Part shown: positions 25,626-35,043 of the stretch, in pieces
How the letters are laid out: each line of letters begins with the position of its first letter
Numbering within the stretch: position 1 is the first letter of the stretch
DNA from: Roseovarius confluentis
Lineage (GTDB): Bacteria; Pseudomonadota; Alphaproteobacteria; Rhodobacterales; Rhodobacteraceae
Assembly (NCBI RefSeq): GCF_002917925.1
Contig: NZ_PPFE01000001.1
Span: forward strand, 434,001-498,000
DNA length: 64,000 bases
Direction: 5' to 3'
The notes under the pieces: generated by a model
Told to the model about the DNA's origin: nothing
Database searches by the model: none
The model's input: the letters and a program-made list of their open reading frames with translations, nothing else
Translations under genes and position numbers: made by a program

Positions 25626-26114
25626 ATGAAGATGCCGCATTCAATCGATTACGGAAAACTGATGCACCGGGCCATGCGCGGCCTGATCCAGGAAGTATTG
25701 TGCGATGTGCGCGACAACGGGCTGCCGGGCGCACATCATTTCTTCATCACTTTCGAAACGACCCACCCGGAGGCTGAGCTGGCCGATTGGCTACGCGAAC
25801 GCTACCCGAACGAGATGACGGTCGTGATGCAACACTGGTTCGACAATCTCGACGTCACCGACGAGGGATTCACCGTTACGCTCAACTTCGGCGACAGCCC
25901 CGAGACGCTCTACATCCCCTACGATGCGATCCAGACCTTCGTCGATCCTTCGGTGGAGTTCGGCCTGCGCTTCGAATCGCAGGACGAGGCCGAGGAGGAT
26001 GACGAGGAAGAGGCCAGCGACGAGGCGGCGCTGGATGAGCATGACATCGAGGCCGAGGACACGACCAAGCCGCGCGATGCCGACGTGGTCAGCCTCGATA
26101 GTTTCCGCAAGTAA
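25626..26114 (+). CDS. sspB: SspB-type ClpXP adaptor protein
   Basis: A 162-residue protein of the alphaproteobacterial SspB family. The globular part (residues 1-110) contains HHFFITFETTHPEAELADWL and MTVVMQHWFDNLDV, LNFGDSPETLYIPYDAI, which form the dimer and tag-binding groove. A highly acidic linker (about 118-150) follows, and the chain ends ADVVSLDSFRK, the ClpX-binding tail. The protein tethers ssrA-tagged substrates to ClpXP. The ssrA gene lies only 2.2 kb away in the same window. Downstream come fumC, DUF4169 and an RHH protein, an order I associate with Rhodobacterales. Confidence 0.92.
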   Translation: MKMPHSIDYGKLMHRAMRGLIQEVLCDVRDNGLPGAHHFFITFETTHPEAELADWLRERYPNEMTVVMQHWFDNLDVTDEGFTVTLNFGDSPETLYIPYDAIQTFVDPSVEFGLRFESQDEAEEDDEEEASDEAALDEHDIEAEDTTKPRDADVVSLDSFRK

Positions 26115-26214
26115 CGTCGGCTGACACGTGCGTACGGTATTCTGCTGTATGCAGCGTTGATATTTCCACCCGGTCGGATATGAAGCGCCAAACGAATTTC
26201 CAGGAGACTCCGCA

Positions 26215-27612
26215 ATGACCGCCACTCGTACAGAATCCGACAGTTTCGGCCCGCTGGAGGTTCCGGCAGAAAAATATTGGGGCGCGCAGACGCAGCGCTC
26301 GTTGATGAACTTCCCCATTGGCTGGGAAAAACAGCCGGTGGCAATCGTCCGTGCGCTGGGAGTGATCAAGAAGGCCTGCGCCATGGCCAACAAAGAGGCG
26401 GGCGTGCTGGACGCGAAGCTGGCCGACGCGATCATCGAGGCGGCGGGCGAAGTGGTCGAGGGCAAGCTGGACGACCATTTCCCGCTGGCGGTATGGCAGA
26501 CGGGGTCCGGCACACAGTCGAACATGAATTCCAACGAGGTAATCGCCAATCGCGCCATCGAGATCCTCGGTGGCGAGATAGGCAGCAAGGACCCGGTGCA
26601 CCCCAACGATCATTGCAACATGGGGCAATCCTCGAACGACACCTTCCCGACCGCGATGCATATCGCAACAGCCATGTCGGTGCGTGACGTCCTGCTTCCG
26701 GGACTTCTAAAGCTGGCAGAAGCGCTGGAACAGAAGTCTAATGAATTCAAAGACATCATCAAGATCGGTCGCACCCATACGCAGGATGCGACGCCACTGA
26801 CACTGGGTCAGGAATTCTCAGGCTACGCGCATCAAATCCGCATGGGGATCCAGCGCATCGAGTCCGGCCTTCCGGGCATCCACGAACTTGCCCAGGGTGG
26901 CACCGCCGTGGGAACCGGGCTCAACACCCGCAAGGGCTGGGGTGAGGCGGTGGCGGCGAATATGGCCGAGATCACAGGTCTGCCCTTTGTCACCGCGCCC
27001 AACAAGTTCGAGGCGCTGGCCGCGCATGATGCGATGGTGTTCCTGTCCGGAGCAATCGCGACCGTTGCGGGAAGCTGCTACAAAATTGCCAATGATATCC
27101 GGTTCTTGGGCTCAGGTCCGCGATCTGGCCTGGGAGAGTTGATCCTGCCGGAGAATGAACCCGGCTCGTCGATCATGCCAGGCAAGGTGAACCCGACACA
27201 GGCCGAGGCGTTGACGCAGGTGGCGGCCCACGTGATGGGCAACGACGCCGCGATCAAGTTCGCCGGGAGCCAGGGGCATTTCGAGCTCAATGTCTACAAC
27301 CCGATGATGTCCTATAACCTCTTGCAATCCATACAGCTTTTGGGTGACGCCGCGGACAGCTTCACGGAACGTATGCTGCTGGGCATCGAGGCCAATGAGC
27401 CTCGGATCGACAAACTGATGAAGGAAAGCCTGATGCTCGTGACCGCGCTGGCGCCGACCATTGGATATGACAACGCCACCAAGGTCGCCAAGACGGCGCA
27501 CAAGAACGGTACCACCTTGAAAGAAGAGGCAATTTCCCTTGGTTTCGTGGATGAGAAGACCTTTGACGAGGTGGTTCGGCCCGAGGACATGATCGGCCCT
27601 AAAGACGCATGA
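26215..27612 (+). CDS. fumC: Fumarate hydratase class II
   Basis: A 465-residue homotetrameric enzyme of the citric acid cycle, interconverting fumarate and malate. The superfamily signature [15 protein letters not shown] (about residues 321-335) contains the mobile catalytic serine loop; the substrate sites [14 protein letters not shown] and [14 protein letters not shown] and [15 protein letters not shown] (catalytic histidine) are all intact. AGGAG lies eight bases upstream of the ATG. The stop overlaps the start of the DUF4169 gene (ATGA). Confidence 0.97.
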   Translation: MTATRTESDSFGPLEVPAEKYWGAQTQRSLMNFPIGWEKQPVAIVRALGVIKKACAMANKEAGVLDAKLADAIIEAAGEVVEGKLDDHFPLAVWQTGSGTQSNMNSNEVIANRAIEILGGEIGSKDPVHPNDHCNMGQSSNDTFPTAMHIATAMSVRDVLLPGLLKLAEALEQKSNEFKDIIKIGRTHTQDATPLTLGQEFSGYAHQIRMGIQRIESGLPGIHELAQGGTAVGTGLNTRKGWGEAVAANMAEITGLPFVTAPNKFEALAAHDAMVFLSGAIATVAGSCYKIANDIRFLGSGPRSGLGELILPENEPGSSIMPGKVNPTQAEALTQVAAHVMGNDAAIKFAGSQGHFELNVYNPMMSYNLLQSIQLLGDAADSFTERMLLGIEANEPRIDKLMKESLMLVTALAPTIGYDNATKVAKTAHKNGTTLKEEAISLGFVDEKTFDEVVRPEDMIGPKDA

Positions 27613-27788
27613 GCGAGATCGTCAATCTCAACCGCATTCGGAAGGCGAAGAATAACGCGAAGAAGCGATCACAAGCTGATGAAAACGCTGTGAAATTCGG
27701 ACGCACGAAGGTCGAGAGAGAGATCGACGAAGCGCGGGCGGAAAAGGCGCGGGAGGCGCTGCGGCAGCATCGCCTGGACGAAGAGTGA
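27609..27788 (+). CDS. DUF4169 family small protein
   Basis: A 59-residue, very charged, helical protein: [19 protein letters not shown] at the start and [17 protein letters not shown] at the end. Small proteins of this kind follow fumC in many Rhodobacterales. The ATG overlaps the fumC stop, and its own stop overlaps the GTG start of the next gene, so the three are translationally coupled. Function unknown; the basic N-terminus might contact nucleic acid. Confidence 0.85.
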   Translation: MSEIVNLNRIRKAKNNAKKRSQADENAVKFGRTKVEREIDEARAEKAREALRQHRLDEE

Positions 27789-28003
27789 GCCGGCCGGTCA
27801 AACGGTCGCTCACGCTGCGCGGGCATCGGACCAGCGTCTCGCTGGAAGACGAATTCTGGAAGTGTTTCAAAGAGATAGCGGCGAAGGAAGATGTGCCCGT
27901 CAACGTGTTGGCCGCGCGGATCGACGAGGCACGGGGCGTGGACATGGGGCTGGCCTCTGCGATCCGGCTATACGTGCTGCGGCATTACCGGGACAAAAGT
28001 TAA
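27785..28003 (+). CDS. Ribbon-helix-helix domain protein
   Basis: A 72-residue protein starting at a GTG that overlaps the stop of the DUF4169 gene. KRSLTLRGHRTSVSLEDEFW forms the ribbon and first helix, FKEIAAKEDVPVNVLAARID the second helix, as in the RHH_4 family of small DNA-binding proteins. It probably binds DNA as a dimer; the target is unknown. Its position in the fumC-DUF4169 run suggests a link to local regulation or to SspB/ClpXP control, but nothing in sequence shows this. Confidence 0.85.
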   Translation: MSRPVKRSLTLRGHRTSVSLEDEFWKCFKEIAAKEDVPVNVLAARIDEARGVDMGLASAIRLYVLRHYRDKS

Positions 28004-28148
28004 CCCGAATGCGCAGCCCAAAATGGCGCGTCGGTATTGCGTCGGTATCCGGGTGGCATCGCGTCGGTGTCGTTTCTTGCAAGAGACCGGAACAAGAGAC
28101 CGCGCGCTTTTTACCCGGTATTAACTATGTTTGGGCCAGCATGAGCCC

Positions 28149-28379
28149 ATGTCAGAGCCTCGCCTTCTCCTGCCCGCCGACATTTGGATGCGCAAGATTT
28201 TCGACGCGAAAGCCGCTCGGGAGGGCGGTGTCGTCCGGCGCAGCGTTCGCGACATCGAGAGGATCGTGGGCAGAGACCGGTTTCGGCGCGAGATCGGGCG
28301 GCGGGGATACCATGCGGTCGAGAACGCGGGACAGGTTGTCATCTTCTGCAATAACGAGCGGGTGTCGGTTTGGTGTTGA
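28149..28379 (+). CDS. Short conserved protein of unknown function
   Basis: A 76-residue protein, MSEPRLLLPADIWMRKIFD at the start and NAGQVVIFCNNERVSVWC at the end. Small proteins like this are, from memory, common in Roseobacter genomes, sometimes labelled phosphoribosylanthranilate isomerase; the length (TrpF is about 200 residues) and lack of a barrel make that label wrong. The middle is basic (VVRRSVRDIERIVGRDRFRR). Start set at the ATG at 28149; a TTG six codons earlier is possible. Confidence 0.65.
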   Translation: MSEPRLLLPADIWMRKIFDAKAAREGGVVRRSVRDIERIVGRDRFRREIGRRGYHAVENAGQVVIFCNNERVSVWC

Positions 28380-28382
28380 GCG

Positions 28383-28430
28383 CCAAAAGCTTTGAGAAAG
28401 CTTTTGGCAAATCTTTTTTGAAAAGATTTG
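28383..28430. terminator. Two tandem hairpins between convergent genes
   Basis: CCAAAAGCTTT-gag-AAAGCTTTTGG (28383-28407) and CAAATCTTTT-ttg-AAAAGATTTG (28408-28430) are two perfect hairpins back to back, each with T- and A-rich arms. They sit between a plus-strand gene ending at 28379 and the P450 gene ending at 28440 on the minus strand, and likely stop transcription from both sides. Confidence 0.8.
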
Positions 28431-28439
28431 CCCCGGCCC

Positions 28440-29804
28440 CTAGCGCGGCGTGACCTTGAGCCAGATGCCGTCCTTGCCGCGCACCGTCAGGTGCGCCACC
28501 GGCATGGCGGGACGCTCCGGAACGAGTTCGAACCGGTAAACGGCAACCATCATCGACAGGAGCAGCGGCCCCTCGATCATGGCGAACCCGGCGCCGGTGC
28601 AGACGCGCTGTCCGGCAGAGAACGGCATGTAGGCGTTGCGCAGACAGGCCCGTCCGTTCTCGGTGCCAAAGCGCGCAGGGTCGAAGTCGTCCGGGCGGTC
28701 CCAGAGCCGTTCGTGGCGGTGCTGGTGCCACGGGCTGAGGACGATCTGGCTGCCTTTCGGGACCTGCCGGTCGCGGAAGGTTTCAGGACAGGCGGCCTCA
28801 CGGACCATCATCGGCACGGGCGGATACAGGCGCAGGGTTTCGCGAAAGACATCGCGCGAGAGGCGCAGTTTGCCCATGTCCGAGAACGCCATGCTGCCCT
28901 CGGTCAGAACCTCTTGCGCCTCCGACGCCAGACGTTCCTGCCAGTCGGGGTGCATCGCCAATAGATAGAGCGCCCAGGCAAGGGCCGAGGCCGACGTCTC
29001 GTGCCCGGCGAGAAAGAAGATCGCCACCTGGTCGACCATTTCGGGCGTGTCGAAGCGGCCGCCGGTTTCGGGGTCGGTGGTGGTCATGATCTTGGTGGCA
29101 AGATCGTCGGGCGCGGTGCCCGCCGCAATCTCGTCCATCCGGCGGCTTGTCAGGCGGGTGATCAGGTCGCGGATCGTGCGCGCCGTCGCCTTGGTCCGGC
29201 GGCGGTGAAAGCGCGGGAACCAGCGCGGCAGTGGCAGGAAGGCGGCCAGGTTCAGCATCGGCTGGGTGCGCTGGTGTTCGCGGAACTCGTTGAAGACGCG
29301 GGTGGCGATCTCATCCTCGATCGGGATCGAGAAGAGCGTGCGGAAGATCACGTCGGCAGCGACGTGGCTGGTCTCGGCCTCGATCTCGACGGGCTGGCCG
29401 GTGGCGTGATCGGCGAGGCGCGCCACGGCGCCCTGCCCCGCCGCCAGCATGGCCGGGAACGTGTCACGCAGGCGCCCGCCCTCGAAGGCCGGGTCGATGA
29501 TGCGGCGCTGGCGTTTCCATGTCTCGCCGTTGGTGACGAAGACGGAATTGCCCAGGAGCGGCGTGAGGCCTTCGCGCACGCGGTCGGATTTCGGGAAATC
29601 GTCGGGGCGTTCCTTGAGCACAAGGTCGACAAGCTCGGGCTGGTTGCAGAGGTAGGAGCGGAAGAACGGCGTGCGGAATTCGGCCATCCAGGCGCGGTAA
29701 AGCCGCGCGGGCTGGGCCGAGAGGATGTCGGCCCGGAAAAGCCGCATGTAGCGCCAGAGCGAAACGCGGCCCTCGCGCGCGGGCGGCTTGGGCGGTTGGC
29801 TCAT
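28440..29804 (-). CDS. Cytochrome P450
   Basis: A 454-residue soluble P450. The start at 29804 (MSQPPKPPAREGRVS) overlaps the stop of the hydrolase by four bases; the frame stays open far upstream but only as a shadow of that gene. The oxygen-activating I-helix is FFLAGHETSASALAW (near 265), the K-helix ExxR is FRETLRLYPP (near 320), and the haem loop is PFSAGQRVCTGAGFAMIEG with the ligand cysteine near 403. The length and motif spacing resemble bacterial CYP families that hydroxylate fatty acids or terpenoids. No ferredoxin or reductase gene is adjacent. The coupled alpha/beta hydrolase suggests a joint pathway on a lipid-like substrate; this is inference. Confidence 0.94.
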   Translation of the reverse strand: MSQPPKPPAREGRVSLWRYMRLFRADILSAQPARLYRAWMAEFRTPFFRSYLCNQPELVDLVLKERPDDFPKSDRVREGLTPLLGNSVFVTNGETWKRQRRIIDPAFEGGRLRDTFPAMLAAGQGAVARLADHATGQPVEIEAETSHVAADVIFRTLFSIPIEDEIATRVFNEFREHQRTQPMLNLAAFLPLPRWFPRFHRRRTKATARTIRDLITRLTSRRMDEIAAGTAPDDLATKIMTTTDPETGGRFDTPEMVDQVAIFFLAGHETSASALAWALYLLAMHPDWQERLASEAQEVLTEGSMAFSDMGKLRLSRDVFRETLRLYPPVPMMVREAACPETFRDRQVPKGSQIVLSPWHQHRHERLWDRPDDFDPARFGTENGRACLRNAYMPFSAGQRVCTGAGFAMIEGPLLLSMMVAVYRFELVPERPAMPVAHLTVRGKDGIWLKVTPR

Positions 29805-31066
29805 GCCGCCATGCTCGTGAAGCGGGAGGTGGCGCGGGTGATGCGGCTGGGCGACGGGGCGCGGTCGGTGTAGCGGTGGCCCAAGGTCTGCGGGCCGGCG
29901 GTGATCTGGAAATAGTCGTAGTCGCCGGGGCGGTCGAAGGCGCAGAGATACTGGAAATGCAGCCGAAAGAAGCGCCAGCGCAGGGCCTTCCAACGTGCCG
30001 GGCTGAGGGTTTGGGTGAAGGCGGCCGAGAGGATCAGGGGCCAGCGCTGATTCTTGGGGGCGACGCCGGAGACGGCGACCGGATCGCAAAGCGCGAAGGC
30101 GCAGCCGTCGCCGGGGGCGGTGACGTCGACCCAGGCGAGTTCCTCGCGGGTCGAGAGGTAGTGCAGGTCGGCGCGGAGGCGGTGGGCCTCCTTGAGAAAG
30201 GACACCATCGGGACGACCTGCCCCAGCGTGAGGAACGAGAGTGTCGGGCCGTTTTCCGGCACGCGGCCTGCCCGGATGAGATCTGCGAGGATGGAGACGC
30301 CGAGATGGGCGCCAGAGGAGTGGCCGACGACGAGTACCTCGTCCACGTCGCGGGTCAATGCGGCGGCGATCTCGTCGGTGAACTGGGCCATCCGCGCCTC
30401 CAACTTGGGCGGGTTGGCGCCCTTGGACTGGGCCGAATAGGCGTAATCGTGCATGAGGTAATAGGCGAAAAGCTTGTTGTCGCGGGCCTTGAACCAGCGC
30501 AGCAGCGCGTAGCCTGCCAGAAGCGCGACCGGAATGCTGCCGTAAAGGACATAGACGAAGCCATCGGAGAACAACTGGTCCGGAGGCCGGAAGAGCGTTT
30601 CCCATGTCCAGACGATGGCGGACCACAGGCCAAAGGCCAGCGCGAGGGCCAGCACCAGTTGCACGACCAGGAAGCCCACCGGGTAGAGCGCGGCAATGAC
30701 CGGCCCCTTGCGCAGGCGCATCAGGCGGAACAGCGCGCCCGAGGCGATATAGGTCCAGGCGGTGCGGATGAGTTGCAGGTAGGTGCCGGCGATGCCGCGC
30801 TCCATGCTGTCGCGGACGATGTCGGACCAGACCAGCACGTCGAACTCGGTATGGACTGCCTGGCCCTCTATGGTCGCGTCTACCTGCCAGCCGTAGCGGC
30901 CTTGAGTTTTGCGGGCCGACAGGGCGAGGTCATAGCCCGAGAGGCCCGCCTGCTCCGCGCCCTCCTTGCGGTAGAGCTCGCGGTAGCGGCGGGGATGAAT
31001 GGGATCGTATCCCGGAATGTAGAACACCCGGCGACGGGTGACGGGGGCGTGGGTGGGGCTGCTCAT
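29801..31066 (-). CDS. Membrane-associated alpha/beta-hydrolase-like protein
   Basis: A 421-residue protein (start at the ATG at 31066). The opening RRVFYIPGYDP gives the first strand and oxyanion loop of an alpha/beta hydrolase, and VLVVGHSSGAHLG near residue 255 is the nucleophile elbow (G-H-S-S-G). Between them are two hydrophobic segments (ALYPVGFLVVQLVLALALAFGL and VYVLYGSIPVALLAGYALL) that look like a membrane hairpin. The C-terminus has FDRPGDYDYFQIT. It lies upstream of, and overlaps, the P450 gene. It is probably a lipase or esterase-like membrane enzyme, but the acid and base of the triad were not fixed and activity is not proven. Confidence 0.82.
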   Translation of the reverse strand: MSSPTHAPVTRRRVFYIPGYDPIHPRRYRELYRKEGAEQAGLSGYDLALSARKTQGRYGWQVDATIEGQAVHTEFDVLVWSDIVRDSMERGIAGTYLQLIRTAWTYIASGALFRLMRLRKGPVIAALYPVGFLVVQLVLALALAFGLWSAIVWTWETLFRPPDQLFSDGFVYVLYGSIPVALLAGYALLRWFKARDNKLFAYYLMHDYAYSAQSKGANPPKLEARMAQFTDEIAAALTRDVDEVLVVGHSSGAHLGVSILADLIRAGRVPENGPTLSFLTLGQVVPMVSFLKEAHRLRADLHYLSTREELAWVDVTAPGDGCAFALCDPVAVSGVAPKNQRWPLILSAAFTQTLSPARWKALRWRFFRLHFQYLCAFDRPGDYDYFQITAGPQTLGHRYTDRAPSPSRITRATSRFTSMAA

Positions 31067-31130
31067 GCCAGACCTGTCTTGGCCTCTTCTTTGCAAGAGC
31101 GTAGCCCATTATTGGGGCGAGAGTAAGACT

Positions 31131-31883
31131 TTAGCCGACCAGCGCGAGGGCCGGGAACATCTCGAGCAGCCAGTAGGAGAAGGCGGCGAAACCACCCGTC
31201 AGCATCAGCAGGCCAATGGTCCAGAGGAGCAGGCCCATGATGCGCTCGATCTGGTCCATGTGGCGTTTCATCCAGTTCATCAGCCCGGTCAGGCGCGGCA
31301 GGAACGCGGCGACCAGAAGGAAGGGGATGCCGAGCCCCGCCGCGTAGACCGCCAGAAGAAGCGTGCCGCGCGTGACGGAGGCTTCGGACGCCGCCAGAGA
31401 CAGGATCGCGCCCAGCTGCGGCCCTATGCAGGGCGTCCAGCCGAAGGCAAAGGCGAGGCCGAGGATATAGGCCCCGAACGTGGTGCCGCCCTTGTCGCCC
31501 ACGTCGAGGCGCGCCTCGCGGTCCATGATGCCGATGCGGAAGATCCCGAGGAAATGCAGGCCGAAGATCATGACGATGAGACCGGCGGCGGTGTTGAAGT
31601 AATCCTGGTATTGCAGGAAGGCGCGGCCAAAGGTCGAGGCCGCAAAGCCGAGGAACAGGAAAACGGTCGACAGGCCCAGCACGAAGAAAAGCGCGGGCAG
31701 GATCGCCTTGTTGCGCGTGCGGCGCTCGGACTGGAGGTCGGTCACGGTGACGCCGCTCATGTAGGCCAGGTAGGGCGGCACGATGGGCAGCACGCAGGGG
31801 CTGAGAAATGAGAAAACGCCGGCCACGAGCGCGATGGCCATGGCGGGGATCAGGGTGGCGTCTATGAGATCGATTCCGAACAT
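31131..31883 (-). CDS. ccdA: Cytochrome c biogenesis protein CcdA
   Basis: A 250-residue inner-membrane protein with six helices. The two redox cysteines sit in FSFLSPCVLPIVPPYLAYMSG (helix 1; about residue 31) and FAFGWTPCIGPQLG (helix 4), the pair that passes electrons from cytoplasmic thioredoxin to periplasmic acceptors for cytochrome c maturation. It is upstream of the hydrolase-P450 pair with 64 bases between, so possibly on the same transcript. Confidence 0.94.
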   Translation of the reverse strand: MFGIDLIDATLIPAMAIALVAGVFSFLSPCVLPIVPPYLAYMSGVTVTDLQSERRTRNKAILPALFFVLGLSTVFLFLGFAASTFGRAFLQYQDYFNTAAGLIVMIFGLHFLGIFRIGIMDREARLDVGDKGGTTFGAYILGLAFAFGWTPCIGPQLGAILSLAASEASVTRGTLLLAVYAAGLGIPFLLVAAFLPRLTGLMNWMKRHMDQIERIMGLLLWTIGLLMLTGGFAAFSYWLLEMFPALALVG

Positions 31884-31987
31884 GCCTTTCGTCTAGTGCA
31901 AAACGCGGAGGGCGTCACGCGGCGCGGCGTCACAGCGCGGTCACATCTCGGTGGACAGGCTGTAACGGTTGGACTACCTCCGATCGC

Positions 31988-32215
31988 ATGAGCGAACCTG
32001 AGACCATCGACGCCGTGGGGCTCTTGTGCCCCCTGCCCGTGCTGAAGCTGCGCAAACGGATGAAGCCGCTGGCCAGTGGCGACGTGATCGTGCTGCGGGC
32101 GGATGACCCGGCGGCGGTGATCGACGTGCCGCATTTCTGTGCCGAGGCGGGGCACGAACTGATCGAGACGGTCGAGGACGGGGTGGTGACGCTTTACCGG
32201 GTGCGCAAGGGCTGA
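31988..32215 (+). CDS. TusA/SirA-family sulfur carrier protein
   Basis: A 75-residue protein. DAVGLLCPLPVLKLRKRMK holds the catalytic cysteine in the family's C-P-x-P motif (C16), followed by strand LASGDVIVLRADDPAAVIDV and FCAEAGHELIE. TusA proteins carry persulfide sulfur for tRNA thiolation, molybdenum cofactor or sulfur oxidation. It is divergent from ccdA. Which sulfur pathway it serves here cannot be told. Confidence 0.9.
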   Translation: MSEPETIDAVGLLCPLPVLKLRKRMKPLASGDVIVLRADDPAAVIDVPHFCAEAGHELIETVEDGVVTLYRVRKG

Positions 32216-32411
32216 GGCGCACGGGGGTGCGACAACGGCGCGAGGGGCAGAAGGCCGGTTGCGCTGTACCTCGGATGAGCCACGTCATATAATTGTTACC
32301 GTCCCGAATGGCGCAATGCGCGTGTTTCGGTGTGTAGTGCCAGATCGGAAGACGTTCCCGCAAAGACCGCCCCGCCGCGGACTTTGCCGAAGCTCGGAAG
32401 GAGTGGCGCAG

Positions 32412-32777
32412 ATGGCCAGATCTACGAAGAAAACAACCGAAACCCCGGACACGACTTACCAGGCCAATGCCGGCATGGTGGCCGCGATGGCGGCGTTCAG
32501 CCCGGTGGCGATGACAGCATGGTTCGACATGGTTCAGGAAAGCATGCGCTTCATGTCCGAACGGCTGGAGACGGATCTGGAGGCGCAGCGCGCGATGCTG
32601 GCCTGCAAGACGCCGCAGGAGCTGATGCAGGTTCAAAGCGATTTCATGAAGAAGGCGTTCACGGACTATACCGAAGAAACGCGGCGGATGATGGAGATGA
32701 TGGGCGTTGCGATGAAGGTGGATATCAAGGACACCGCCCCGACGACCCGGCGCAATTACGACGATGTGCCGGTCTGA
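32412..32777 (+). CDS. Phasin family protein
   Basis: A 121-residue helical protein. The start is set by AAGGAG eight bases before the ATG at 32412. MTAWFDMVQESMRFMSERLE, QRAMLACKTPQELMQVQSDF and MKKAFTDYTEETRRMMEMM follow the phasin pattern (LMQVQSDFMKKAFTDY is typical). Phasins coat polyhydroxyalkanoate granules. No phaC or other granule gene is in the window. Confidence 0.88.
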   Translation: MARSTKKTTETPDTTYQANAGMVAAMAAFSPVAMTAWFDMVQESMRFMSERLETDLEAQRAMLACKTPQELMQVQSDFMKKAFTDYTEETRRMMEMMGVAMKVDIKDTAPTTRRNYDDVPV

Positions 32778-32841
32778 TCCGCACCGCCCGAGACTTTTCC
32801 CGATTGGCCGTTGAAATGACGGCGGCGCTTCGCTAGCCTGC

Positions 32842-34867
<2,026 letters not shown>

Positions 34868-34885
34868 ACGCCGGGATCTGCCGGC

Positions 34886-34950
34886 GCTCATCCCGGACCT
34901 GATCCGGGATCTCTGACCTATGAGATCCCGGGTCAAGCCCGGGACAGCGT
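34886..34950. repeat. REP-like palindromic repeat
   Basis: Three nested inverted pairs occur: ATCCCGG/CCGGGAT (34890-34910), GGGATCTC/GAGATCCC (34906-34929) and TCCCGGG-tcaag-CCCGGGA (34926-34944). Such CCCGGGTCAAG-bearing palindromes are a common intergenic repeat in alphaproteobacteria. It lies after thiC and may fold in RNA or bind a protein. Confidence 0.6.
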
Positions 34951-34996
34951 GTGCAAAGCCGCGTGATCGCTACTGGATGCGTGAAAATGAAACAAA

Positions 34997-35023
34997 AAAC
35001 GCCGGGGTCCTGCCCCGGCGTTT
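34997..35023 (-). terminator. Terminator after rne
   Basis: AAACGCCGGGG-tcctg-CCCCGGCGTTT is a perfect 11-bp stem. On the minus strand it is followed by TTTTTTGTTT, a strong rho-independent terminator, 21 bases after the rne stop. The stem could also serve thiC from the other strand. Confidence 0.92.
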
Positions 35024-35043
35024 CATGTTTCTCTCAGAGCGAC

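Noticed and set aside
29805..30626. An N-terminal extension that would make the P450 728 residues long
   Set aside because: The extra part is an out-of-frame shadow of the alpha/beta hydrolase, rich in Arg and Pro; the P450 begins at the ATG that overlaps the hydrolase stop.
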